Shown: positions 1-6,718, numbered from the stretch's first letter. The stretch is DNA of 10,304 nt from Pseudomonadota bacterium (GCA_021848375.1 JAJZUR010000051.1:1-10304); one strand, 5' to 3'. Translations and numbers: made by a program. Notes: generated by a model from the sequence alone, not told the origin.

Positions 1-637
1 GACGTAAATTCTCTACTTTTTGGATCACTTGGGATGTTGGTGTTTTAAAACCCGAATAGATAACCACCAAAGGTAAACCCTTATCGATCTTTTTTAAAAT
101 ATAAGGCGCATTTTGTTGGTAAACAACAATACTGCCATAGACACAAGCAGCCACATCAGCGCCCGATCCAACACCTTGGACGCGGCGAATAATTTCTCTT
201 GCGATTTCAAATAAAATTCGCAAGGTATCTCTTGTATTATTTGCTGATTTTTTTTCTTTATCTTCTATTGAAGCAATAAATTCTTGTAATACAAAAACCG
301 TTGCAACGGTAACCGCCGCAGAGGATCCTAACCCGAGGGTGTCTTTAAATTCAGAATCAACACTGATATCAAAGCCAGTGGGTAACACTTCTTTAAAATA
401 AAGAATAGCTGCTAAAATAAAAGTAAACGGTTTTTGAACGGTAATATCTTGCAATGCAATTTCTAAGGTTCCCAAAACAGACTGGATCTTAACTATATTA
501 TCTGATCTTGGTGTTAGGGTAACGGTGACTTTTTTATCAATGGCGATTACAATGGCTCTTTTATTATGCAAAACCGCATGTTCACCACACAGCATCAAAG
601 AGCCCGGTGCAACTGCCCTATAATAGGTGGGTGCCAT
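1..637 (-). CDS. GHMP kinase, probable phosphomevalonate kinase (3' end off the window)
   Basis: This is the N-terminal 212 residues of a GHMP-superfamily kinase; the gene runs off base 1. I translated it directly. Residues 10-34 form the first GHMP motif (PGSLMLCGEHAVL), 102-108 are the ATP-binding GLGSSAA loop, and 155-168 read GVGSGADVAACVYG. The VGSG-D-(S/A)-AVYG pattern is what I know from phosphomevalonate kinases, whereas mevalonate kinases have SGxD-N/L. GEHAV in motif 1 is more mevalonate-kinase-like, so the specificity call is not certain. The likely reaction is ATP-dependent conversion of mevalonate 5-phosphate to the diphosphate, in the cytoplasm. The ATG at 637-635 follows a good GAGGAG ribosome site 6 nt upstream and overlaps the 3' end of the mevalonate kinase gene by 20 bp, which implies translational coupling. 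The decarboxylase that would complete the pathway is not in the window and may lie beyond base 1. Confidence 0.8.
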   Translation of the reverse strand, partial: MAPTYYRAVAPGSLMLCGEHAVLHNKRAIVIAIDKKVTVTLTPRSDNIVKIQSVLGTLEIALQDITVQKPFTFILAAILYFKEVLPTGFDISVDSEFKDTLGLGSSAAVTVATVFVLQEFIASIEDKEKKSANNTRDTLRILFEIAREIIRRVQGVGSGADVAACVYGSIVVYQQNAPYILKKIDKGLPLVVIYSGFKTPTSQVIQKVENLR

Positions 638-1640
638 AAGAATCTCCTCGGACAGATTGTAAGGTATATCCATACTCTTGAGCGATAGAAGATACCTCTC
701 TATCCGTTTCTGATACAATCAATACGACCCCTGCAGCATCACCCTGAATTGAACCTGCGCCACATACTTTAGCTGCCGCCCCTTCTATTTCCAAAGCATT
801 GATAAACGCGCGAACTTTAGCAGGTACCACCCCGATACCCATTAATAAACGATGATTTAACCGAATACACTCTTGGATCTTTTGGATATCATTGGCTTGC
901 AGCGCTTGATCAAAAAGATCGGTGACTGCTGCAAAATCATCCCCTAACGTTCCGTTTTTAAAATATTTCGCGACCGCTTGCACACATTCCCCTGTCGTAG
1001 TTGCAGGCGATCCTGTTTGCACGATTGACATCGGAATGTTTGGAAGTTCCCGTTTTTCGGATTTACCGTGCAGAAAACGTAAACACCCGCCTGACATGGC
1101 TATTTGCAAATCAACACCGCTGGAATAACCATGTTGCAAATTCTCTGCTTCGCGCCCCAACAACATAAATCGGCTCGGATCAATATCTAATTTTAAAAAA
1201 TGGGACAACGCATACAGCGTACTCATGACTAATGCAGCGGAAGATCCCATCCCGCAACCAATCGGGATTTCCGAGGATGCACGAATTTCCAACCCTTCTG
1301 AGAGCGGAATATTCCAGGTTTGCAAGAGATGCATTACGGTATATTGTAATAATTCAAAGGGTCGTTTTAAAACGTCCCGAATATTACAGCGACCTTCTAA
1401 AAAAGCATAATATTGTCTTTGAATTCTTTGTTTTAAGATATCCAGCGCATGCAGAGTAAAAGATTTTGCATATTTTAAATTTAAACAATTGAATAATATC
1501 GCGGAAGATAAACTGGAGATAACCATACTTTCTGCATATCGATCAATTGCCATCGCCAACGCTGGCTTACCATAGACGACTGCGTGTTCCCCGGATAAAA
1601 TCAATTTGGCGGGCGAACGTGCTCTTAAAGGTTTTTTCAT
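618..1640 (-). CDS. mvaK1: Mevalonate kinase
   Basis: Cytoplasmic GHMP kinase of 340 residues that phosphorylates (R)-mevalonate with ATP, the first kinase step of the mevalonate pathway. All three family motifs are visible: SPAKLILSGEHAVVYGKPA at residues 9-27, the ATP loop PIGCGMGSSAA at 126-136, and KVCGAGSIQGDAAG at 291-304. E164 and D177 (in GYSSGVDLQ) fit the Mg-binding and catalytic base positions of known mevalonate kinases. The length is usual for bacterial and archaeal forms. The ATG overlaps the TGA of the HMG-CoA synthase gene by 4 bp (ATGA), and the TAG lies inside the start of the next kinase gene. These overlaps place it in one operon. The SGVD-L motif and operon position make mevalonate kinase much more likely than any other GHMP member. 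Confidence 0.93.
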   Translation of the reverse strand: MKKPLRARSPAKLILSGEHAVVYGKPALAMAIDRYAESMVISSLSSAILFNCLNLKYAKSFTLHALDILKQRIQRQYYAFLEGRCNIRDVLKRPFELLQYTVMHLLQTWNIPLSEGLEIRASSEIPIGCGMGSSAALVMSTLYALSHFLKLDIDPSRFMLLGREAENLQHGYSSGVDLQIAMSGGCLRFLHGKSEKRELPNIPMSIVQTGSPATTTGECVQAVAKYFKNGTLGDDFAAVTDLFDQALQANDIQKIQECIRLNHRLLMGIGVVPAKVRAFINALEIEGAAAKVCGAGSIQGDAAGVVLIVSETDREVSSIAQEYGYTLQSVRGDSYGTHLL

Positions 1641-2815
1641 AGCTTTGCATTCTCATAGAATCGCTTGTGATCACTCACCTCTGCCAACCGATATCTTCCC
1701 GTCTGGTAATTAGATATCACAAGAGATCCCCCATCCACTGGATAACGAAAATTATAAAACCCTTCATATTCTGCCAACGATAATGGAATTCGACTTTTTA
1801 ACATGTCACGATGTCGCACCATATCCAACATCGATTTATAATTTTCTTGCACAACGCCGCTAAAAAATTCTGCAATACACCCAGAACCATAACTATAAAA
1901 GCCAATACGTCGATGCGTTAGATCTTCCGGATCATTTTCTAATAAGGAAAGCAGTCCTAAATACAAAGCTGCCGTATAACAATTGCCAACCAAACGGCCA
2001 TATTCTAACGAAGCGCCTAATTGCGCTTGCATTTCATCTCTTGATATTGCGGATATTCCGTTAAACCGAGCAAGACACAAATGCGCTTTTTCAACCAATT
2101 TAGGCACAGGAACATGGTAACAAAATCGAGCATGATCAAAAAAAGTTCTACCTGAGATTTGCGTATATTGTTCCCAGGTTTTTTGCACCAATTTCAGATA
2201 CATTTCACAGGAATATTTACCATCGACCAGTGCTTCTTCACGATAATTTGGCCGCCAAAAATCCATCACATCTTCGGTGTAAAAACCACTTTCAGGCTCA
2301 ATGCTTAAGATCCGTGGATTTTGGGAAAGCACCATTGCGATAGCGCCTCCTCCTTGCGAAGACTCACCCGTCGTATTTAAGCCATAGCGCGCTTCATCCG
2401 AGGCAATTAACAAAATTTTACGTTTTGGATTTTCCCGTAACAAAGGGATCGCCATTTGCAAACCCGCAGTTGCGCTATAGCACGCTTGCTTTAACTCAAC
2501 CACCCGGCAGCGCGAGGGTAAATTTAATAGGCGATGTACAAAAATGCCGGCCGCTTTCGATTGATCAATGGCACTTTCTGTTGCAAACAATAATAAATCA
2601 ATTTCATTCACATCCACGTGTTTTAATACTTCAAAACCAGCATCTGCAGCCATGGTCACGACATCTTCATCCGGCGGAACCACTGCCATTTGTTCTTGTC
2701 CTAAGCCTGTACGAAATTTATTGGCATCTACCCCTCTTGCTTTGGCCAAAATATCCATGTCCAAATAATAATTGGAGGTATAAAATCCAATGGCATCGAT
2801 ACCAACTTTCATCAT
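1637..2815 (-). CDS. mvaS: Hydroxymethylglutaryl-CoA synthase
   Basis: Thiolase-fold enzyme of 391-392 residues that condenses acetyl-CoA with acetoacetyl-CoA to give HMG-CoA, the substrate of the neighbouring reductase. The catalytic triad is clear. Glu is in LLFATESAID (residue 80), the acylated Cys is in ELKQACYSATAG (112), and His is in FCYHVPVPK (234), counting from the first Met. Starting at the second Met would give 79/111/233, the numbering I know for Staphylococcus MvaS. GGGAIAMVL (155-163) and YGSGCIAEFFSG near residue 310 are further family landmarks. The gene opens with ATGATG. The first ATG sits 6 nt after an AGGA ribosome site and overlaps the reductase stop (ATGA), so I keep it, although the second is equally usable. 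It is bacterial type: similar in length to MvaS and lacking a targeting extension. Confidence 0.95.
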   Translation of the reverse strand: MMKVGIDAIGFYTSNYYLDMDILAKARGVDANKFRTGLGQEQMAVVPPDEDVVTMAADAGFEVLKHVDVNEIDLLLFATESAIDQSKAAGIFVHRLLNLPSRCRVVELKQACYSATAGLQMAIPLLRENPKRKILLIASDEARYGLNTTGESSQGGGAIAMVLSQNPRILSIEPESGFYTEDVMDFWRPNYREEALVDGKYSCEMYLKLVQKTWEQYTQISGRTFFDHARFCYHVPVPKLVEKAHLCLARFNGISAISRDEMQAQLGASLEYGRLVGNCYTAALYLGLLSLLENDPEDLTHRRIGFYSYGSGCIAEFFSGVVQENYKSMLDMVRHRDMLKSRIPLSLAEYEGFYNFRYPVDGGSLVISNYQTGRYRLAEVSDHKRFYENAKL

Positions 2816-3873
2816 GAGATTTCCTTTGACCCTTCATGTTCTAATCGTTCTAATCGAAGATGGCTTTGCATCAATTCTCCCGGGTTCGTTTGCGCAGCGA
2901 GCAATGAAAGTTCACCACACAATACCGCCGCGCCAATAATGACTGCTAAGCGACGGCCATTCGCGCCTGCCTTTCTTTCTTTATCACAACCCAATAATTT
3001 TAAATTGTCCAACACAAACGGCAAATTTTTCCCATTCCCAACCGTACCAACAATGACGTTGGGTAACGTCACTGAAAAGTAGAGATCATTATTTCGAACT
3101 TCCGCATGCACAATGCCTTGCGATCCTTCAATGATGTTCGCGGCATCTTGGCCGGTGGCTAAATAAATACCCAGTAAAACATTGGCAAAGTGCGCATTCG
3201 CCGCACGAACGCCGCCTGCCAAAATGGAACCGATCAAGTTTTTTTTAAGATTTAGATTAACCATCTGTTCCGGTGTGGTTTTTAAATTTTTTTGGCAAAG
3301 TACACGTGGGATTGTCATTTCGGCAATCACATATTTACCTCGCCCTAAAATACCGTTCACAGCAGAGGCTTTTTTATCCGTACAATAATTACCTGATATA
3401 GAAACATATTGTAACTTTGGAAAGCGTTCTATAATCCAATCCAACAGCGCATCGGCTGCCTTGGTGGTCATATTATGACCTGCAGCATCACCGGTCGTCA
3501 TTTCAAAGCGAATGTAGAGTAAATTGCCAACCAATTGCACATGCCAGTTTTCAAGATGGGCAAAACGGCTGGTTTTAGTCACGACTTGGCTTAATTCATG
3601 GCGATAGCCTTTCAAAGCTCCCACTACCTGCGAAACATATTCAGCATCTGGTCCTTCAACCAGTACTGACCGCGTCATGCGATCGTCCACCACCACCACT
3701 TTAATCCCACTGGTTAAGCGGGAAACGGCTGCCCCTCGGTTTGTAGAAGGCCATAATGGCGTTTCAAAGGTCGCCAAAGGTACGCGAATCTCTTCCTGCA
3801 AAACCGGTCCTATGATCTTCATAGGCCCCACAATTTTCGTCGGAATGGTGGCAAAATGGCCAGAACTTTTCAA
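2812..3873 (-). CDS. mvaA: Hydroxymethylglutaryl-CoA reductase, class I type
   Basis: This enzyme reduces HMG-CoA to mevalonate with two NADPH, the committed step of the pathway. With a TTG start at 3873 the protein has 353 residues and no membrane anchor. The class I catalytic set is present: Glu37 (VPLATFE), Lys167 (SGNYCTDKKASA), Asp243 (TGQDAANI) and His338 (MQSHLRLER). The dinucleotide-binding GDAAGHNM is at 128-135. The motifs match the eukaryotic/archaeal class I pattern rather than the class II pattern common in bacteria. An open frame continues upstream to an ATG at 3960, but a TTGACC-N18-TATAAT promoter lies inside that extension, so the first 29 codons are probably not in the mRNA. 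The TTG follows GGGG by 6 nt. A later ATG at 3822 would cut the conserved IPTKIVGP segment, so I favour the TTG. It is the first gene of the mevalonate operon; its TGA overlaps the synthase ATG. Confidence 0.9.
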   Translation of the reverse strand: MKSSGHFATIPTKIVGPMKIIGPVLQEEIRVPLATFETPLWPSTNRGAAVSRLTSGIKVVVVDDRMTRSVLVEGPDAEYVSQVVGALKGYRHELSQVVTKTSRFAHLENWHVQLVGNLLYIRFEMTTGDAAGHNMTTKAADALLDWIIERFPKLQYVSISGNYCTDKKASAVNGILGRGKYVIAEMTIPRVLCQKNLKTTPEQMVNLNLKKNLIGSILAGGVRAANAHFANVLLGIYLATGQDAANIIEGSQGIVHAEVRNNDLYFSVTLPNVIVGTVGNGKNLPFVLDNLKLLGCDKERKAGANGRRLAVIIGAAVLCGELSLLAAQTNPGELMQSHLRLERLEHEGSKEIS

Positions 3874-3906
3874 AATTAACCCCAAGTGGAATGTATAAGA
3901 AGCGCT

Positions 3907-3936
3907 ATTATACTGAGTAACTAAAAAAAGGGTCAA
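3907..3936 (-). promoter_or_regulatory. Sigma70-type promoter of the mevalonate operon
   Basis: Read on the minus strand, TTGACC (3936-3931) is separated by 18 bp from a perfect TATAAT (3912-3907). Transcription should begin near 3900, giving a leader of about 27 nt before the TTG start of the reductase gene. It is the only strong promoter match I see in front of the four overlapping mevalonate genes. No operator is obvious within the promoter itself; a REP-like palindrome lies just upstream, at 3945-3967. Confidence 0.7.
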
Positions 3937-3944
3937 GTCTACTA

Positions 3945-3967
3945 ATGAGGGGTCTGACACCCCACAT
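3945..3967. repeat. REP-like palindrome 1
   Basis: ATG-A-GGGGT / ACCCC-A-CAT arms surround a CTGAC centre. It resembles two other short palindromes in the same gap (3993-4003 and 4166-4182) that share a GTCTGACAC / GTGCCTGGCAC / GTGCCAGACAC core. The position just upstream of the mevalonate promoter fits a dispersed intergenic repeat better than a dedicated operator, but this is inference from pattern alone. Confidence 0.45.
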
Positions 3968-3992
3968 GAAAGTCATCAAGCTAATTATTATC

Positions 3993-4003
3993 GTGCCTGG
4001 CAC
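3993..4003. repeat. REP-like palindrome 2
   Basis: GTGCCTGGCAC is a perfect 5-bp inverted repeat around a central T. It shares its core with the palindrome at 4166-4182 and lies in the gene-free region between hipA and the mevalonate operon. Short GTGCCTGGCAC-type palindromes occur as dispersed repeats in several proteobacteria, from general knowledge; copy number here cannot be known from one window. Confidence 0.4.
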
Positions 4004-4091
4004 TTCATTTCTTTTATAATTTATCCCAACCTTTCTCTACTGCGCGGCTTTCTACTCACTTGATGCTCCGATTTATTCGAAGAGTATATTT

Positions 4092-4105
4092 TTCCCGTAC
4101 GGGAA
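4092..4105. promoter_or_regulatory. Operator-like palindrome A
   Basis: TTCCCGTACGGGAA is a perfect 14-bp palindrome centred on GTAC, followed by TAT. A near copy starts exactly 50 bp further on, at 4142. Perfect symmetry, repetition and location in a gene-free region are what one expects of sites for a dimeric helix-turn-helix repressor. It lies about 155 bp upstream of the mevalonate -35 box. Which protein binds is unknown; the adjacent HipB is one candidate. Confidence 0.5.
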
Positions 4106-4141
4106 TATTACTGCATATTCTAATCGGTTTCCAGCATATTA

Positions 4142-4155
4142 TTCCTGTACGGGAA
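4142..4155. promoter_or_regulatory. Operator-like palindrome B
   Basis: TTCCTGTACGGGAA differs from palindrome A by a single base (T for C) and is likewise followed by TAT. The right halves, GTACGGGAATAT, are identical. The 50-bp centre-to-centre spacing is close to five helical turns, so two bound dimers would face the same side of the DNA. It lies 27 bp beyond the hipA stop codon. Confidence 0.5.
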
Positions 4156-4165
4156 TATGATAATC

Positions 4166-4182
4166 ATGGTGCCAGACACCAT
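4166..4182. repeat. REP-like palindrome 3 abutting the hipA stop
   Basis: ATGGTGCCAGACACCAT is an inverted repeat with one mismatched pair. It ends directly at the TAA of hipA (4185-4183). It could act as a 3' stabilising hairpin for hipBA mRNA, but no T-run follows, so a simple intrinsic terminator is unlikely. It shares its core with palindromes at 3945-3967 and 3993-4003. Confidence 0.45.
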
Positions 4183-5493
4183 TTAATTTATTCTCTTTTT
4201 TCTTGTTTGCCGCATACCATCAAATATGGATTGTACGATATAGGAAGGAAAATCTTTGGGTAGTGATTCAGTCACGGTTTCAATCACAGTCTCCATTCTA
4301 TCAAAAACATCATCCACTATTTTTTGCATACTTTTTTCTGGGAACTGGCATAGTTTCGCCATACTAAGCCAATGTCGTATTTGAATATCGTGCCACGAAT
4401 AATGACGATTTTGACCTTTTAAAGACATAGCCATTTTAAGTTTCTTGAGTTGTAATTGGCCATTGTGAACAATAGGATACGCGGATAACACGTCATAAAA
4501 TGGCGTCAATCTAAACTGACCAGCAGCTTCAATGGCAAGACTAAAATTCTTCGCATGACCATCAATAGCGCCTAACACCCAAAATAAAAAAACTGCTTTC
4601 ATGAATTTTTCTCGATCAAAAATCGCATCTTGCGATCCCTGCAAAATGTCCATAATAGAGGCTATTCCGGGGCCGCCATCCGATTCATATTTTAAAGCTG
4701 AGGATACTCCCAGCGCTTGACACATATCTTCCTGAGGTAAACGGATGATCCAATCTTCTTGATCCACCCAACGTCGGTCAAACCGTTTTACCACTAAAGC
4801 TTTAACATCTTCAAAATGCGCTATGTTTGCTTCATTAACCGGTAATCCATAGGTTGATAAAATCTTTAGACAAAGCCACTCATTTTCGACACTTTCACTG
4901 AGATCTATTCCAGCATGTTTTAAATACCCTATTGGCAATTTAATAATATGTGTCGTTGGGGTTACCCCTTTAGGTAAATACCATTTATTTTTATTCCAGA
5001 GTAATGCTGTTTTTTCCTGGGCGCCCGCAATTGAAATACGAAAATCTGAATGTTCAGCCATACCCAGTGGCGCTATTTGATAGGCTTTTAACAATGCCGC
5101 AATGAATTGGTTATTGATTGGATTTGCTTCAATCTTCCGAATATTAACCTCAGCGGGTTCTCTTAATAACTGTAAAGCACCTACACAATCCGCCCCGATA
5201 TACGATAACAAATCAAAACAATGATTTGTTTCAGCTCTAAAACGCGTTTGAATACGTTGCCGAATGAACCCACTATCGGGCAATAGATTGTCAAAAAATT
5301 CATATACCTTTTCTCCCGTATAAACGGAACCTGTTAAAGGCATTGATAAACTGATTGGCCGTGCCTGCTCGGATTGTACCCACTTAGGATCATATGCAAA
5401 GCTAAGAACGCCGGAAGATGCCCGCGTCAACATCCCAACCGAATGGCCGTTCATATAGACAAAAAGTTCGTTGCTCGTTTTCTTACGTCCCAT
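4183..5493 (-). CDS. hipA: HipA toxin, serine/threonine kinase
   Basis: A 436-residue HipA very close to the E. coli protein throughout (440 residues, compared from memory). E. coli HipA phosphorylates glutamyl-tRNA synthetase, which stalls translation and gives persistence; the same role is inferred here. Visible landmarks are FFDNLLPDS (66-74) in the N-terminal subdomain, ISIAGAQEKTA (153-163) with Ser154 at the autophosphorylation position, Lys185 in HIIKLP, RLPQEDMCQALG (251-262), catalytic Asp311 and Asn316 in GAIDGHAKNF, and Asp334 in TPFYD. No key residue is missing and the length is normal, so the toxin looks functional. The ATG follows the hipB TAA with no spacer, which implies coupled translation with antitoxin first. 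A REP-like palindrome touches the stop codon. Confidence 0.95.
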   Translation of the reverse strand: MGRKKTSNELFVYMNGHSVGMLTRASSGVLSFAYDPKWVQSEQARPISLSMPLTGSVYTGEKVYEFFDNLLPDSGFIRQRIQTRFRAETNHCFDLLSYIGADCVGALQLLREPAEVNIRKIEANPINNQFIAALLKAYQIAPLGMAEHSDFRISIAGAQEKTALLWNKNKWYLPKGVTPTTHIIKLPIGYLKHAGIDLSESVENEWLCLKILSTYGLPVNEANIAHFEDVKALVVKRFDRRWVDQEDWIIRLPQEDMCQALGVSSALKYESDGGPGIASIMDILQGSQDAIFDREKFMKAVFLFWVLGAIDGHAKNFSLAIEAAGQFRLTPFYDVLSAYPIVHNGQLQLKKLKMAMSLKGQNRHYSWHDIQIRHWLSMAKLCQFPEKSMQKIVDDVFDRMETVIETVTESLPKDFPSYIVQSIFDGMRQTRKKRIN

Positions 5494-5742
5494 TTACCAA
5501 TTCTCTCCACTTAATTTTTGAGTTCGGGTTTTGGAGCGGATAATCATTTCTAAATCAAGCGCGGCTAACATCCTAAAGATGGTATCTATTTGTGTCCCCG
5601 GTGCACCATTTTCAATACTGGAAACCGTACGCTGCAATAGATTAAAAGACTTCCCCGCTTCGTTTTGATTCAGCTTCTTTTCCTTCCTGCGTCGCCGAAT
5701 CGCCAACCCTAACGATTTCGGCGAGTAAACAAATTGTTCCAT
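5494..5742 (-). CDS. hipB: HipB antitoxin, HTH repressor
   Basis: An 82-residue XRE/Cro-type DNA-binding protein that should bind and neutralise HipA and repress the hipBA operon. The helix-turn-helix lies at about residues 24-46 (LNQNEAG...RTVSSIENG). It is followed by a dimerising helix and the short LEMIIR strand (64-69) typical of HipB. The C-terminal tail ends in Trp, as in E. coli HipB, where that tail has a role in degradation. YSPKSLGLAIR near the N terminus matches the E. coli YSPTQLANAM region. The ATG sits 6 nt behind a strong AGGAGGA ribosome site (5749-5755), much better than that of hipA; this fits an excess of antitoxin. Operator-like palindromes lie directly upstream. Confidence 0.93.
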   Translation of the reverse strand: MEQFVYSPKSLGLAIRRRRKEKKLNQNEAGKSFNLLQRTVSSIENGAPGTQIDTIFRMLAALDLEMIIRSKTRTQKLSGENW

Positions 5743-5758
5743 TTTAAGTCCTCCTACA

Positions 5759-5780
5759 TTTATATCAGTATAGATATAAA
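5759..5780. promoter_or_regulatory. Putative HipB operator over the hipBA promoter
   Basis: Perfect 8-bp arms TTTATATC and GATATAAA flank a 6-bp centre. On the minus strand the centre is TATACT, a good -10 box, with TATACA 17 bp upstream (5795-5790) as a weak -35. A dimer bound here would block transcription. The E. coli HipB site is TATCC-N8-GGATA; this site keeps TATC...GATA with a shorter spacer, so the link to HipB is inference. Confidence 0.5.
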
Positions 5781-5792
5781 ATTTAAATATGT

Positions 5793-5806
5793 ATATGTAG
5801 ACATAT
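5793..5806. promoter_or_regulatory. ATATGT-AG-ACATAT palindrome near the hipBA -35
   Basis: A 6-bp inverted repeat with a 2-bp centre that overlaps the possible -35 box and the left edge of the larger palindrome at 5802-5845. It may be a second repressor half-site set, but AT-rich DNA gives such matches easily. Confidence 0.25.
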
Positions 5807-5845
5807 TTTTATTTTATGTATGTACGTATATAAAATAAAAATATG
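5802..5845. repeat. 44-bp near-perfect AT-rich palindrome upstream of hipBA
   Basis: Arms of 22 bp meet at a GTAC centre (5822-5825). The outer 16 bp of each arm match perfectly (CATATTTTTATTTTAT and its complement). The two mismatched positions would be G-U pairs in RNA. It lies between the cdsA stop and the hipBA promoter. It could be a hairpin that ends or stabilises the cdsA transcript, an extended operator, or a small repeat insertion. GC content is too low for a classical terminator stem. Confidence 0.6.
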
Positions 5846-5905
5846 GCTGTATGCCCATAAAATGGTGGTATCTATTTGAATTTAAAAAGATTTTAGTTCA
5901 GTGGA

Positions 5906-6718
5906 TCAATGAAAAATCATAAAACTGATGGTAAAAATGGGAACTGCCGCGGTTAGGCTGTCAATCCTATCCAAAATCCCGCCGTGCCCTGGCAACAAAT
6001 TACCGCTGTCTTTAACATTGCGTACCCGCTTAAAGGCGCTTTCAAACAGGTCGCCAACGATTGAGAAAATAACCGTAACAATTGCCAACACACACCAGCT
6101 AAGTAATGCTAGATTTGGTGCCAGTATTTTATAGGCAGCTAATGCCCATAATAAACCTGCAAACAATGCGCCTATTGCCCCTTCCCACGATTTGCCTGGG
6201 CTGATGTCAGGCGCTAATTTGTGTTGTCCAAAGCGTTTGCCGATGAAATAAGCTGCCGTATCAGCGATCCAAATTAAACTTAACACATATAAAACCCATT
6301 TGGGATGAAGGTAATGCAATGCACATAACATCCCAAAGGCCGGCACTAATACCCAACAACCTGCAATAACGCCAAAAATTTTGGAATCCCATAACGGTTT
6401 ATCTTTTGGAAAACGCGTCAGTAACCATAAAGCCAACAACCAAAATCCGAGAATAAATAATGGCATGCCTTCTTGTAGAGCTTCTCTACCAAGCCATTTC
6501 AGAATGGCAAGCAAGGTTAAAGCCACAAAAGGGATTAATAATGCGCAACCGATCCGAGAAACCCGGGTTTTAAATCCGGCGAGTAGCGTCCACTCCCAAA
6601 GCGCTAACAAAAAAACAATGCCGCTGACCATCGCAAATGGGATGGGCGGAAGAAAGAAAATACCAAAAATAACGAGCGGAATTAAAATAAGGGCTGTGAT
6701 GAGTCGCTGTTTAAGCAT
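5906..6718 (-). CDS. cdsA: Phosphatidate cytidylyltransferase (CDP-diglyceride synthase)
   Basis: Integral inner-membrane enzyme that makes CDP-diacylglycerol from CTP and phosphatidic acid, the branch point to phosphatidylethanolamine, phosphatidylglycerol and cardiolipin. The protein is 270 residues and consists largely of hydrophobic segments. Near the C terminus it carries the family signature: S-x-x-KR at SAFKRVRNVKDSG, then LLPGHGGILDRIDS with the two metal-binding Asp regions. I start at the second ATG (6718), because MLKQRLITALILIP aligns with the E. coli start MLKYRLISA; the upstream ATG at 6733 would add only five residues. The chosen ATG overlaps the uppS stop by 8 bp, so the two are coupled. 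The genes that often follow cdsA (dxr, rseP, bamA) do not follow it here. Confidence 0.95.
   Translation of the reverse strand: MLKQRLITALILIPLVIFGIFFLPPIPFAMVSGIVFLLALWEWTLLAGFKTRVSRIGCALLIPFVALTLLAILKWLGREALQEGMPLFILGFWLLALWLLTRFPKDKPLWDSKIFGVIAGCWVLVPAFGMLCALHYLHPKWVLYVLSLIWIADTAAYFIGKRFGQHKLAPDISPGKSWEGAIGALFAGLLWALAAYKILAPNLALLSWCVLAIVTVIFSIVGDLFESAFKRVRNVKDSGNLLPGHGGILDRIDSLTAAVPIFTISFMIFH

Larger units (their letters stand above)
3874..4182. other. Gene-free spacer between hipA and the mevalonate operon
   Basis: These 309 bases carry no reading frame I can support. They contain the mevalonate promoter (3907-3936), three REP-like palindromes (3945-3967, 3993-4003, 4166-4182) and two matching GTAC-centred palindromes (4092-4105, 4142-4155). 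I see no intrinsic terminator with a clear T-run after hipA. A 67-codon plus-strand frame starting at 4060 runs antisense into the hipA end and looks like chance. Confidence 0.6.

Noticed and set aside
4060..4263. A 67-codon plus-strand reading frame across the hipA end and the palindromes
   Set aside because: It overlaps the hipA 3' end antisense, its codons include the repeat sequences, and no ribosome site or familiar domain is visible.
5842..5859. TATGG...CCATA stem followed by TTTTTATTTT as a cdsA terminator
   Set aside because: Only a 5-bp AT-rich stem; too weak to call, although the T-rich tract is suggestive.
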